From positions 1 to 28,567 of the forward strand of contig JBNKWI010000040.1 of assembly GCA_050299695.1 (NCBI GenBank): DNA of 28,567 nucleotides, read 5' to 3'. Positions within the stretch are counted from its first letter, which is position 1; every line of letters starts with the position of its first letter. The notes beneath the pieces are model-generated. The model saw nothing but the letters and a program-made list of their open reading frames with translations, was not told the origin of the DNA and ran no database searches. The DNA is from Ovoidimarina sp050299695 (GTDB lineage Bacteria > Pseudomonadota > Alphaproteobacteria > Rhodobacterales > Rhodobacteraceae). The translations under genes were made by a program, and so were the position numbers. Positions 15,627-23,069 of this stretch are shown here, piece after piece.

Positions 15627-16709
15627 TCAGATCAGGACCAGTTCTTCCTCCGCGGGCGCTTCGCTGGGCATGCTGTCGGGTTCATCGGGATCGACTTCCA
15701 GCGCCAGCGAGGCCATCAGTTCTTCGCCCGGGGTCCAGTCGTCCTCGTCCGGCGAGGTGAGTTCGATGCCGTCTCCATGCGGGTCGCCGAGAATGACCAT
15801 GCTCTGGAAATAGTCGATCACGTCTTCCTCGGGCGCGTCGAGCGCGGGCCATTGCGGCCAGTCGAAGGTGTCGTTCATGAAGGGCTGGGTCTGGTCGTGG
15901 CTGAGCACCGTCAGGTGGTTCAGGTCGTGCGCGATGGCAACCTGCTTGCCGGACTCGTCGTCGAATTCGAGGAAGCCGTGGGTCCGCCCGTGCATCCAGC
16001 CGCCATAATGCGGCTCCATCTTCAGGGTGTTGACGAAGGTGTCGGTCAGGCCTTCGGATTCGAGGTATTCGGCGAAGCCGTCATGGGCGTTTGCCCGGAC
16101 CATGTCCATCACATCGTCCTTGGACCCGAGGCGCGCGGTGCGCTGGATGTCGGCGATGAGCTGGGGATCGAAGGAGTCGTCGCTGATCCAGCCCACCTTC
16201 GCGCCCTGCATGGCATAGTAGAGGCCGACCCCGTTGAGGTCGTCGCCATAGGGCATGTCGTTGTTGGTCAGCATGTTGTCGAAGGCCCATTGGCCGACGG
16301 TTTCCATCTGGACGGAATCCAGGCCGAGGAAGGCCCTGAGGCCATTGTACATTTCCATGGCCTCGGTGGTGATGGGCGTGCGGCCTCCTTCCAGCGAGTC
16401 TCCCATCGTGTGGCTGCTGGAGTGCTCGAAGGAGCCAAACGCGGTGATGTCCGTGTCGCCGCCCGAGCTCGGCGGGGGCATGCCATGGTCCATGTGGTCG
16501 CCGCCACCGGGCATGTCCATGCCGTCGTCGTCGTCGTCGTCGTCGTCGCTGCCGGAGCCGGGCATGCCCATGCCGCCGCCGGGGGGCGACATGCCATCGG
16601 ACGGCGGTGTCGCGGCGCCGACCTCCGTGGTCGACGCGCTGTCCGAACTCAGTCCGTTATGGGCAAAGAACGCGCCGAGAAGACCAAGGAGATATACGAG
16701 CGGATTCAT
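15627..16709 (-). CDS. Acidic Met/His/Asp-rich protein of unknown function with a poly-aspartate tract
   Basis: 360 residues from the ATG at 16709 (MNPLVYLLGLLGAFFA), preceded by GGGAAGGAAG. The first 18 residues are hydrophobic and could be a membrane anchor or short export signal. Residues 20-85 are low-complexity (Gly/Pro/Met/Asp), with eight consecutive aspartates (55-62) followed by DHMDHGM, a His/Met pattern like copper-binding segments. The folded-looking remainder contains VGQWAFDNMLTNNDMPYGDDLNG-type sequence, GGWMHGRTHGF and IAHDLNHLTVLSHDQ, with many histidines and acids. The tail is strongly acidic. I do not recognise the family; metal or calcium binding at the cell surface is a guess from composition. 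It has no operon partner. Confidence 0.8.
   Translation of the reverse strand: MNPLVYLLGLLGAFFAHNGLSSDSASTTEVGAATPPSDGMSPPGGGMGMPGSGSDDDDDDDDGMDMPGGGDHMDHGMPPPSSGGDTDITAFGSFEHSSSHTMGDSLEGGRTPITTEAMEMYNGLRAFLGLDSVQMETVGQWAFDNMLTNNDMPYGDDLNGVGLYYAMQGAKVGWISDDSFDPQLIADIQRTARLGSKDDVMDMVRANAHDGFAEYLESEGLTDTFVNTLKMEPHYGGWMHGRTHGFLEFDDESGKQVAIAHDLNHLTVLSHDQTQPFMNDTFDWPQWPALDAPEEDVIDYFQSMVILGDPHGDGIELTSPDEDDWTPGEELMASLALEVDPDEPDSMPSEAPAEEELVLI
16524..16547. repeat. Trinucleotide microsatellite (GTC)8
   Basis: Eight perfect GTC units lie inside the acidic protein gene (GAC codons on the coding strand, encoding the poly-Asp tract at residues 55-62). Changes in unit number would keep the frame and alter only the length of the aspartate run. 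Confidence 0.95.
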
Positions 16710-17054
16710 CAGGTTACTTCCTTCCCTGTGACTTTTTTTGGGAATTATCGGCACAATGTGGCGAGATTGGGTCGGGTGGAACAAAGTTTCGTCGTCGTTT
16801 TGCGGGGCAATCGGTTTGTCGGCGGGAGATTGTCTCGCGTCGCCGATCCAATTGGCCGGTTTTTGCCGGGCACCCCCGATCGACGTGCGGAATCAGGGCC
16901 GGTGCCGTCTGGCGGATTTCCCGCCGCTGCGGAATAATCGGGCGCTCCGGCGCCGTTTGGCCACGGCGCCGGTGTTCCGGCCGGCGCGGAACATGGTCGT
17001 CTGGCGTGCTGCGCTGCAGCATGATATAGTAATACTGAAACGGGGGAGGCTCCG
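16710..17054. other. 345-bp divergent intergenic region with a perfect 9-bp inverted repeat
   Basis: This region lies between the acidic protein gene (minus) and msrA (plus) and must hold both promoters. CCGGCGCCG (16947-16955) is repeated inverted as CGGCGCCGG (16964-16972) around an 8-base loop; no T tract follows. TATAGT (17025-17030) is a possible -10 box for msrA, but no good -35 box is seen. On the minus strand GATAAT lies upstream of the acidic gene, again without a matching -35 box. No ORF here looks coding. Confidence 0.55.
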
Positions 17055-17702
17055 ATGTTTTTCTCCAAGAAGAAGACAGAGATGGTCGCACGCTCCGAGG
17101 CCCTGCCGGGCCGGTCCGTGCCGATCCCAACCGCGCCGGAACATTTCGTCTTTCACCGTCCTTTGACGCCCGAAGTGCCCGAGGGCCTGGCGGAAGCGAT
17201 GTTCGGGATGGGCTGTTTCTGGGGCGTCGAGCGGATGTTCTGGAAGCTGCAGGGGGTCTGGCTGACCATGGCGGGCTATGCCGGCGGATACACGCCGAAC
17301 CCGACCTATGAGGAGGTGTGCAGCGGCAAGACCGGGCACAACGAGGTGGTGCGCGTCGTGTTCGACCCCGCCGAGATCTCCTACGAGGCTCTTTTGAAGG
17401 TGTTCTGGGAGGGGCACGACCCGACCCAGGGGATGCGGCAGGGCAACGACATGGGGACGCAGTACCGTTCGGGCATCTATGCCTATGGCGCGGTGCAGAA
17501 GGCGGCGGCGGAGGGTTCGAAGGCGGAGTTCCAGGGGCGGCTCAAGGCGGCGGGTTACGGGGCGATCACCACCGAAATTCTCGAGGCGCCGGAGTTCTAC
17601 TTCGCCGAGGGCTATCACCAGCAATACCTGGCGAAGAATCCGGGCGGCTATTGCGGGCTGGGCGGCACCGGCGTGACCTGCCCCATCGGCACGGCGGCCT
17701 GA
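17055..17702 (+). CDS. msrA: Peptide-methionine (S)-S-oxide reductase MsrA
   Basis: 215 residues, ATG at 17055 after GGGGGAGG. The catalytic motif GCFWG (C54) is followed by TMAGYAGGYTPNPTYEEVCSGKTGHNEVVRVVFDP and a GHDPTQGMRQGNDMGTQYRS block. Two recycling cysteines lie near the C-terminus (C200 and C209 in GYCGLGGTGVTC), the same arrangement as E. coli-type MsrA. It reduces methionine-S-sulfoxide in proteins with thioredoxin as electron donor. The N-terminal extension is normal for this class. It overlaps the next gene by one base (TGATG), which implies translational coupling. Confidence 0.96.
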   Translation: MFFSKKKTEMVARSEALPGRSVPIPTAPEHFVFHRPLTPEVPEGLAEAMFGMGCFWGVERMFWKLQGVWLTMAGYAGGYTPNPTYEEVCSGKTGHNEVVRVVFDPAEISYEALLKVFWEGHDPTQGMRQGNDMGTQYRSGIYAYGAVQKAAAEGSKAEFQGRLKAAGYGAITTEILEAPEFYFAEGYHQQYLAKNPGGYCGLGGTGVTCPIGTAA

Positions 17703-18265
17703 TGGGGGCAGGGCGCCGGATCCATATCACCGGGGCGTCGGGCACGGGCACCTCGACGCTGGGCCGCGCGCTCGCGACGCGGCTGGCGAGCCAGTCCTTC
17801 GACACCGACGATTTCTACTGGCGCCCGACCGACCCGCCGTTCACCGAATCGCGCCAGATCGCGGACCGGCTGGCGCTGATGGAGGCGATGTTCGTCACGC
17901 GGTCGGACTGGGTGCTGTCGGGCTCGCTCTATTCCTGGGGCGCGCCGCTGATGCCGCGGGTGACCCATGTGGTGTTCCTGACGCTGCCGCCCGGGCCCCG
18001 GCTCGCGCGGCTGAGGGCGCGGGAGCGCCAGCGCTACGGCGCGCGGATTGCGCCCGGGGGCGATCTGGAGGCAATGCATCGCGGGTTCCTTGCCTGGGCG
18101 ATGAGCTATGACGACCCGGGTGCGCAGGGGCGCAGCCGCGACGCGCACGAGGCCTGGCTCGCGACACTCTCGGTGCCGGTGATCCGGCTCACCTCGGACC
18201 GGCCGGCCGAGGAACTGGCCGAGGTGGTCCTGGCCGGGCTTGACGAGGCGGTGGCCGCCGAGTAG
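17702..18265 (+). CDS. P-loop kinase-like NTPase (adenylate-kinase-like fold) lacking the Walker A lysine
   Basis: 187 residues, with the ATG overlapping the msrA stop (TGATG). The N-terminus RIHITGASGTGTSTLGRALA is a P-loop in which the expected GK[ST] reads GTS: T17 replaces the lysine. DTDDFYWRPTDPPFT (about 34-48) resembles the acceptor region of small nucleotide or metabolite kinases. VTHVVFLTLPPGPRLARLRARERQRYG looks like an adenylate-kinase-type strand plus an arginine-rich lid. From memory, related proteins also carry GASGSGTTT, so the change may be family-wide rather than decay. The substrate is unknown. It sits between msrA and prmA, ten bases before prmA. Confidence 0.85.
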   Translation: MGAGRRIHITGASGTGTSTLGRALATRLASQSFDTDDFYWRPTDPPFTESRQIADRLALMEAMFVTRSDWVLSGSLYSWGAPLMPRVTHVVFLTLPPGPRLARLRARERQRYGARIAPGGDLEAMHRGFLAWAMSYDDPGAQGRSRDAHEAWLATLSVPVIRLTSDRPAEELAEVVLAGLDEAVAAE

Positions 18266-18275
18266 CGGGCCTCGC

Positions 18276-19142
18276 ATGACCACATTCACCGCCCTGACCA
18301 CGCTTGGCGACGAGGCCCGTGCCCGCGCCCTTGGAGACGCTCTCGAACGGATCGAGCCCGAGCCCACGGGGGTGGGCGTGTTCGAGCTGGAGGACGGCTC
18401 GGGTCTGTGGGAGGTGGGCGCCTATTTCGAGGGCGCGCCCGACCAGGGCGGGCTGGCGCTCCTGGCGGCGGCGTTCGGGGCGGCGGAGTTCACCGTGTCG
18501 GAGCTGCCGGAGACCGACTGGGTCGCCAAGGTGCGCCGCGAGCTGGCGCCGGTGGAGGCGGGGCGGTTCTTCGTCTATGGCGCGCACGATGCCGAGCGGG
18601 TGCCCGAGGGGCGGATCGCGCTCCTGATCGAGGCCTCGATGGCGTTCGGGACCGGGCATCACGGCACCACGCTGGGCTGCCTGCGCGCGCTCGACCGGCT
18701 GGCCGACGAGGGGTTCCGCCCGGACGGCGTCGCCGATATCGGCTGCGGCACTGCGGTGCTGGCGATGGCCGCAGCCCGGCTCTGGGAGGTGCCGGTGATC
18801 GCGTCGGATCTGGACCCGGTGGCGGTCGAGGTGGCGGAGGCGAACCTGGCGGCGAACGGTCTTGCGGGACGGGTGCAATGCGTCGAGGCGGCAGGCACCG
18901 ACCATGACGCCCTGCGCAATGGGGCGCCTTTCGGGCTGATCTTTGCGAACATCCTGAAGGGGCCGCTGATCGAGCTCGCGCCGGACATCGCCGGTGTCGC
19001 GGGCCCCGGCGGGAGGGTGATTCTTTCCGGGATCCTGAACAATCAGGCCGATGCGGTCGCCGAGGTCTATTGCCGGAACGGGTTCAATCTTGTCGGACGC
19101 GAAGAGATTGTCGACTGGACGACCCTGTTGTTAGCCAAGTAG
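18276..19142 (+). CDS. prmA: Ribosomal protein L11 methyltransferase
   Basis: 288 residues from the ATG at 18276. Motifs: an N-terminal substrate-binding domain, then IEASMAFGTGHHGTTLGCLRAL (FGTGHH at 124-129), the SAM-binding DIGCGTAVLAMAA (from 154), ASDLDPVAVEVAEANLAANG, and FANILKGPLIELAPD in the place of the usual NILAxPL motif. PrmA trimethylates L11 of the large ribosomal subunit. The start ATG lacks a strong ribosome-binding site but lies ten bases after the previous stop, so coupling with the P-loop gene is likely. A longer in-frame reading from 18240 is possible but unlike the family. Confidence 0.95.
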   Translation: MTTFTALTTLGDEARARALGDALERIEPEPTGVGVFELEDGSGLWEVGAYFEGAPDQGGLALLAAAFGAAEFTVSELPETDWVAKVRRELAPVEAGRFFVYGAHDAERVPEGRIALLIEASMAFGTGHHGTTLGCLRALDRLADEGFRPDGVADIGCGTAVLAMAAARLWEVPVIASDLDPVAVEVAEANLAANGLAGRVQCVEAAGTDHDALRNGAPFGLIFANILKGPLIELAPDIAGVAGPGGRVILSGILNNQADAVAEVYCRNGFNLVGREEIVDWTTLLLAK

Positions 19143-19162
19143 CGCCGGATCTACCGCCTGTA

Positions 19163-19192
19163 TTGGCCCCTGCCGCCGGATTTGCCTTATTT
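19163..19192 (+). promoter_or_regulatory. Possible promoter of the 120-aa one-TM protein gene
   Basis: TTGGCC (19163-19168) and TTATTT (19187-19192) are separated by 18 bases, inside an AT-richer stretch between prmA and the next gene. A moderate match only. Confidence 0.3.
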
Positions 19193-19248
19193 TCGCCCTG
19201 ATCGACGGCGAGATTGGAAAATCGAGGCGGTCGGATGAAAAGGTTGTG

Positions 19249-19611
19249 ATGGAGACGGCCATGGCCGAGGCGCAATTCAAGGATTTCGATGCTCGAATGG
19301 CGCGCATTATGCGCAATCACGAGCAGCTCTCGAAAGGTTATGTCACGAAGGTGACGCGGGACGGCCTGATCGTCGCGAAGCCGAGGGGCAGCGCGGCGCG
19401 GTTCATGCCCTGGCGGACGATGCTCGGCCTCCTGGCGCTGGGCATGGCCTTCAAGGTGATGATGTTCGTCAATCTCGGTCCCGAGGCCTACGATGCCCGT
19501 GTCGCCCGGCTGGCGGCGGGGACGCAGGTGGAACAGGCCGGCGCTTACCTTCTCGAGGTCGATCCGGCGACGGCCTGGCTGGCCGCGCAGATCGAGGCGT
19601 ATCGGCAGTAA
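19249..19611 (+). CDS. Small protein with one transmembrane segment, unknown function
   Basis: 120 residues from the ATG at 19249 (after AAAAGG). A second ATG at 19261, with GGAG six bases before it, is about equally likely. A charged N-terminal part (FKDFDARMARIMRNHEQL) and KVTRDGLIVAKPR precede a single hydrophobic span near residues 52-73 (MLGLLALGMAFKVMMFVNLG). A short C-terminal domain with LAAGTQVEQAGAYLLEVDPAT follows. It is probably an inner-membrane protein. I do not recognise the family. It has a possible promoter upstream and a strong terminator downstream, so it looks like a single-gene unit. Confidence 0.8.
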   Translation: METAMAEAQFKDFDARMARIMRNHEQLSKGYVTKVTRDGLIVAKPRGSAARFMPWRTMLGLLALGMAFKVMMFVNLGPEAYDARVARLAAGTQVEQAGAYLLEVDPATAWLAAQIEAYRQ

Positions 19612-19663
19612 TTCCCTCTCGGGCGCGTTCTGTCCTCACGCGCCTGACCGTTCCGAAGTGAAC

Positions 19664-19697
19664 CGGCCGCGGCTTACGAGCCGCGGCCGTTTCCTTC
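19664..19697 (+). terminator. Strong intrinsic terminator
   Basis: CGGCCGCGGCT (19664-19674) and AGCCGCGGCCG (19679-19689) form a perfect 11-bp stem with a four-base loop, followed by TTTCCTTC. It lies about 50 bases after the 120-aa gene and isolates ruvCAB from upstream transcription. Confidence 0.8.
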
Positions 19698-19771
19698 GAC
19701 GGGCTTGGCCATTGGCAGATGTTCACTTTTCGTGCTAGCCCTTGGGCAACGAAAAGAGAGCAGGGTCAGCG

Positions 19772-20269
19772 ATGCGCGTTCTGGGGGTCGATCCCGGTCT
19801 GACGGCCATGGGCTGGGGCGTGATCGAGGTGGATGGCGCGCGGCTTCGTCATATCGCGAACGGGGTCTGCCGGCCGGGGCCCGGCCCGATGGCCGAGCGG
19901 CTCTTGCGGCTCTACCGGGGGCTCGGCGAGGTTCTGGCGGCGCAGCGGCCCGACGCGGCGGCGATCGAGGCGACCTTCGTCAACAAGGACAGCGCCGGGA
20001 GCCTGAAGCTCGGGCAGGCGCGGGGCGTGGCTTTGCTGGCGCTGGCCGAGGCGGGGCTCGAGGTGGGGGAATACGCGCCCAACGCGGTGAAGAAGACCGT
20101 GGTGGGCGTGGGTCATGCCGAGAAGGCGCAGGTGCTGCACATGGTGAAGATGCAGCTTCCGGGCGCGGTGGTGGGCGGCGCGGATGCGGCAGACGCCTTG
20201 GCGATCGCGATCTGCCACGCGCATCACGCGCAGACCGCGGCGCGGGTCGCCCTGGCGGTGCGCGGATGA
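19772..20269 (+). CDS. ruvC: Crossover junction endodeoxyribonuclease RuvC
   Basis: 165 residues from the ATG at 19772. The catalytic acids fall at the same positions as in E. coli RuvC: D7 (VLGVDPGL), E66 (AAIEATFVNKD), D138 and D141 (GADAADALAIAICHAH). The lysine-rich YAPNAVKKTVVGVGHAEKAQV segment is conserved. RuvC cuts Holliday junctions, guided by RuvAB. It is the first gene of the ruvCAB operon and overlaps ruvA by four bases (ATGA). No convincing -35/-10 pair is seen in the 80 bp upstream. Confidence 0.97.
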   Translation: MRVLGVDPGLTAMGWGVIEVDGARLRHIANGVCRPGPGPMAERLLRLYRGLGEVLAAQRPDAAAIEATFVNKDSAGSLKLGQARGVALLALAEAGLEVGEYAPNAVKKTVVGVGHAEKAQVLHMVKMQLPGAVVGGADAADALAIAICHAHHAQTAARVALAVRG

Positions 20270-20910
20270 TCGGGCGTCTGGCCGGGCGGATCGTCCATCG
20301 CGGCGGCGATCACGTGATCGTCGATGTGGGCGGCGTGGGCTATGTGGTGCATGTCTCGGAGCGGACGCTGGCGGCTTTGCCGGGGGTCGGCGAGGCGGCG
20401 GCGCTGCATACGGAACTCTTGGTGCGCGAGGATCTGCTGCAGCTTTTCGGCTTCATGACGGTTGCCGAGAAGGAATGGCACCGGCTGTTGATGTCGGTGC
20501 AGGGGATCGGCGCGAAGGCTTCGATGGCGATCCTGGGGGCCCTGGGTGCCGACGGGGTGAGCCGGGCGATCGCGCTGGGCGACTGGTCGGCGGTAAAGGC
20601 CGCGCCGGGCGTCGGGCCGAAGATCGCGCAGCGGGTGGTGAACGAGCTCAAGGGCAAGGCGCATTCGGTGATGGCGCTGGGCGGCGATCCGATCCTTGAG
20701 GCCGTTGGGGCGGCGCGGGTCGCGGCCGCCGCGCCGGCGGCGCCAGCACAGGCCTCGGCTCAGGCGGAGGCGCTGTCGGCGCTGGGCAATCTCGGCTACG
20801 GGCCGGGCGAGGCGGCCTCGGCGGTGGCGCAGGCGGCAGGTGCGGCGCCGGAGGCGGACACGCCCGCGCTGATCCGTGCCGCGCTGAAGCTCCTGGCGCC
20901 GAAGGGGTGA
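20266..20910 (+). CDS. ruvA: Holliday junction branch migration complex subunit RuvA
   Basis: 214 residues starting MIGRLAGRIVHRGGDHVIVDVGGVGYVVHV, the OB-fold domain I. LLMSVQGIGAKASMAIL and VKAAPGVGPKIAQRVVNELKGK are the two helix-hairpin-helix motifs of domain II. An Ala-rich flexible linker (about 145-165) leads to the C-terminal domain III that contacts RuvB (ALSALGNLGYGPGEAASAV). It forms the tetramer that grips the junction. Its ATG overlaps the ruvC stop (ATGA), and ruvB follows after four bases. Confidence 0.97.
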   Translation: MIGRLAGRIVHRGGDHVIVDVGGVGYVVHVSERTLAALPGVGEAAALHTELLVREDLLQLFGFMTVAEKEWHRLLMSVQGIGAKASMAILGALGADGVSRAIALGDWSAVKAAPGVGPKIAQRVVNELKGKAHSVMALGGDPILEAVGAARVAAAAPAAPAQASAQAEALSALGNLGYGPGEAASAVAQAAGAAPEADTPALIRAALKLLAPKG

Positions 20911-20914
20911 GGCG

Positions 20915-21943
20915 GTGAGCGAGCCCGATCCCACATTGCGTGCCGAGAAGCGGCCCGAGGATGCCGACCGGGCGCTGAGGCCGCAGGTTCTCGGGGAATT
21001 CATCGGCCAGGCGGAGGCGCGGGCGAACCTGCGCGTGTTCATCGAGAGCGCGCGTCGCCGCGGCGAGGCGATGGACCATGTGCTGTTCCACGGGCCGCCG
21101 GGGCTGGGCAAGACGACGCTGGCGCAGATCGTGGCGCGGGAGCTGGGCGTGGGGTTCCGGATGACCTCGGGGCCGGTGCTGGCGAAGGCTGGGGATCTCG
21201 CGGCGATCCTGACCAATCTCGAGGCGCGGGATGTGCTGTTCATCGACGAGATCCACCGGCTGAACCCCGCGGTGGAGGAGGTGCTCTACCCGGCGATGGA
21301 GGATCATGAGCTGGATCTGGTGATCGGCGAGGGGCCGGCGGCGCGGACGGTGCGGATCGAGCTGCAGCCGTTTACCCTGGTGGGCGCGACGACGCGGCTG
21401 GGCCTCCTGACGACGCCCTTGCGGGACCGGTTCGGGATCCCGACGCGGCTCCAGTTCTACACGGTGGCGGAACTGCACGAGATCGTTCGGCGCGGGGCGC
21501 GGCTGATGGGCATCGCGGCGGAAGACGACGGGTGTCTCGAGATTGCGCGGCGGGCGCGGGGGACGCCGCGGATCGCGGGGCGGCTGTTGCGCCGGGTGGT
21601 GGATTTCGCGCTGGTCGAAGGTGACGGGCGGCTCACGCGAGCCCTGGCGGACGGGGCGCTGACGCGGCTCGGGGTAGACCAGCTCGGGCTCGACGGGGCG
21701 GACCGGCGGTATCTGTCGCTGATCGCGGAGAATTATGCGGGCGGGCCTGTGGGGGTCGAGACCATCGCGGCGGCGCTGTCGGAGGCGCGGGATGCGATCG
21801 AGGAGGTGATCGAGCCCTATCTGTTGCAGCAGGGGCTGATCCAGCGGACGCCACGCGGGCGGATGCTGGGCGGCAAGGCCTGGGCGCATCTGGGTCTCGC
21901 GGCGCCGGAGCGGCCGGGGCAGGGGGATCTGTTCGGGAAGTGA
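20915..21943 (+). CDS. ruvB: Holliday junction branch migration ATPase RuvB
   Basis: 342 residues with a GTG start at 20915, preceded by GGGGTGAGG. LRPQVLGEFIGQAEARANLRVFI is the conserved N-terminus. Walker A GPPGLGKT is at 60-67 and Walker B VLFIDEIHRLN has D111. Sensor 1 is VGATTRLGLLTTPLRDRFGI and sensor 2 lies in GTPRIAGRLLRRVVDFA. The winged-helix domain ends QGLIQRTPRGRMLGGKAWAHLGL. It is the hexameric motor of branch migration. It is the last gene of ruvCAB and converges with an unknown membrane gene 16 bases away. Confidence 0.98.
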   Translation: MSEPDPTLRAEKRPEDADRALRPQVLGEFIGQAEARANLRVFIESARRRGEAMDHVLFHGPPGLGKTTLAQIVARELGVGFRMTSGPVLAKAGDLAAILTNLEARDVLFIDEIHRLNPAVEEVLYPAMEDHELDLVIGEGPAARTVRIELQPFTLVGATTRLGLLTTPLRDRFGIPTRLQFYTVAELHEIVRRGARLMGIAAEDDGCLEIARRARGTPRIAGRLLRRVVDFALVEGDGRLTRALADGALTRLGVDQLGLDGADRRYLSLIAENYAGGPVGVETIAAALSEARDAIEEVIEPYLLQQGLIQRTPRGRMLGGKAWAHLGLAAPERPGQGDLFGK

Positions 21944-21959
21944 GACTGGCGCGATGCCC

Positions 21960-22769
21960 TCACCGCATGAAGAGTTCCCGGTACCATTCCGTGAGCAGTG
22001 CGAGGCCGAACAGGAAGTAGAGGCAGCCCTTCACGAGTTCCGCCGTATAGCGGAACCCCTCGCCGTAGTCGACGAGGTCGAACGCGAAGATCAGGTACGT
22101 GGCTGTCTCCGTGACCGAGAAGACGGCAATCACCATGATTGCGACCGACACGAGAATGCCGGGCAGTCGGGGCAGGGTCCGGCGCCAGCTTCCCAGCCAG
22201 GACGTGTCCTGTCCCGTGGCGAGTGCCACGAGGGAGATCGCGAAGATGTCGATGCCGGCCACGAGCGGGATGCGTTCGATGTCGTCCCCATAGTAGAACT
22301 GGTAGACGGAGAAGCAGGCGGAGGACGGCCCTTGGAGCAGCGCTTCGCAGGCCTCCACGATGTCGAAATCAGCGAGCGGGCGATCCGGAGAGAAGATCGC
22401 CAGGGGCGCGATGACGAGGGCGATGACCGCCACGGAGAGGGCCAGACCGACCAGGAGGCGCAGGATGTAGCGGAAGACCGGCGGGCCGGCGAGGGCGGGG
22501 GCGAGGCTCCGATGATCGATCAGAGTGTAGCGGTGCCAGCCGATCGCGATCCATGCCGACAGGACAAGTTGGAGCCCGGCAAGCGTGAAACGGCCGGCCA
22601 GTTGCAGTCCGCCGACATCATATGTTTCCGCTGCAAAGACCGAGGGGAATGCGATGACTAGGCCGGTAATTGCCGCCTCGAGCAACGCGATGCCCGGCAG
22701 CATCACCAGGAGAACGTAGCGCCAGTGGCGGAATGGCGCGGTGGTGGCGCGGGCGAGAACCTGGACCAT
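21960..22769 (-). CDS. Multi-pass membrane protein of unknown function
   Basis: 269 residues, ATG at 22769, with only a weak GAG-type ribosome-binding site. About six hydrophobic spans lie near residues 17-41, 58-78, 101-126, 168-186, 205-232 and 246-262. A loop of about 40 residues with two cysteines (VEACEALLQGPSSACFSVYQF) lies between spans 3 and 4. The C-terminal motif FGLALLTEWYRELFMR is echoed in a gene fragment 1 kb away (23746-23835, minus). The gene looks less GC-rich than ruvCAB, which might mean a different history. I do not recognise the family, and no catalytic residues stand out. Confidence 0.82.
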   Translation of the reverse strand: MVQVLARATTAPFRHWRYVLLVMLPGIALLEAAITGLVIAFPSVFAAETYDVGGLQLAGRFTLAGLQLVLSAWIAIGWHRYTLIDHRSLAPALAGPPVFRYILRLLVGLALSVAVIALVIAPLAIFSPDRPLADFDIVEACEALLQGPSSACFSVYQFYYGDDIERIPLVAGIDIFAISLVALATGQDTSWLGSWRRTLPRLPGILVSVAIMVIAVFSVTETATYLIFAFDLVDYGEGFRYTAELVKGCLYFLFGLALLTEWYRELFMR

Positions 22770-22879
22770 GGATCACTCTTTACCGATCCGGGCCATCATC
22801 GTGGTTCTGCCATGCCGGTCAACCCGCCCTGGGGCGTGGTCCATCCTGGGCCGCGCGGGCAAGGGGATCTGCGTGGGAC

Positions 22880-23025
22880 GCGGGGGGCTGCCCCTCTTGC
22901 CCTGGAGTATGTCCGGCCAGATGCACGTGTGCGGAAGGCCGGAGCGGGGCGCCCATCGCACGCAGGGCCGCGATAGCGGCCCGGAGGGCCAGAAGGAATG
23001 CGCCGCAGGCGCGCCTTTGGATCAG
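22880..23025. repeat. Intergenic repeat element, copy B (degenerate), in a 300-bp divergent gap
   Basis: The gap 22770-23069 holds no convincing gene. It has a G/C hairpin GGGGGGCTGCCCC (22882-22894) followed by CTGGAGTATGTCCGGCCAGATG, which resembles intergenic repeats I recall from Rhodobacterales. Next come GGCCGCGATAGCGGCC (a perfect short hairpin, 22967-22982) and then GGAATGCGCCGCAGGCGC (22995-23012), a 6-base spacer and GGATCAG (23019-23025). The last three parts match copy A at 7760-7790. Confidence 0.55.
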
Positions 23026-23069
23026 ACCAGGCCCTTGTCGCCTCCGGCCGGGTCCGGTAGCCCCGCGTC

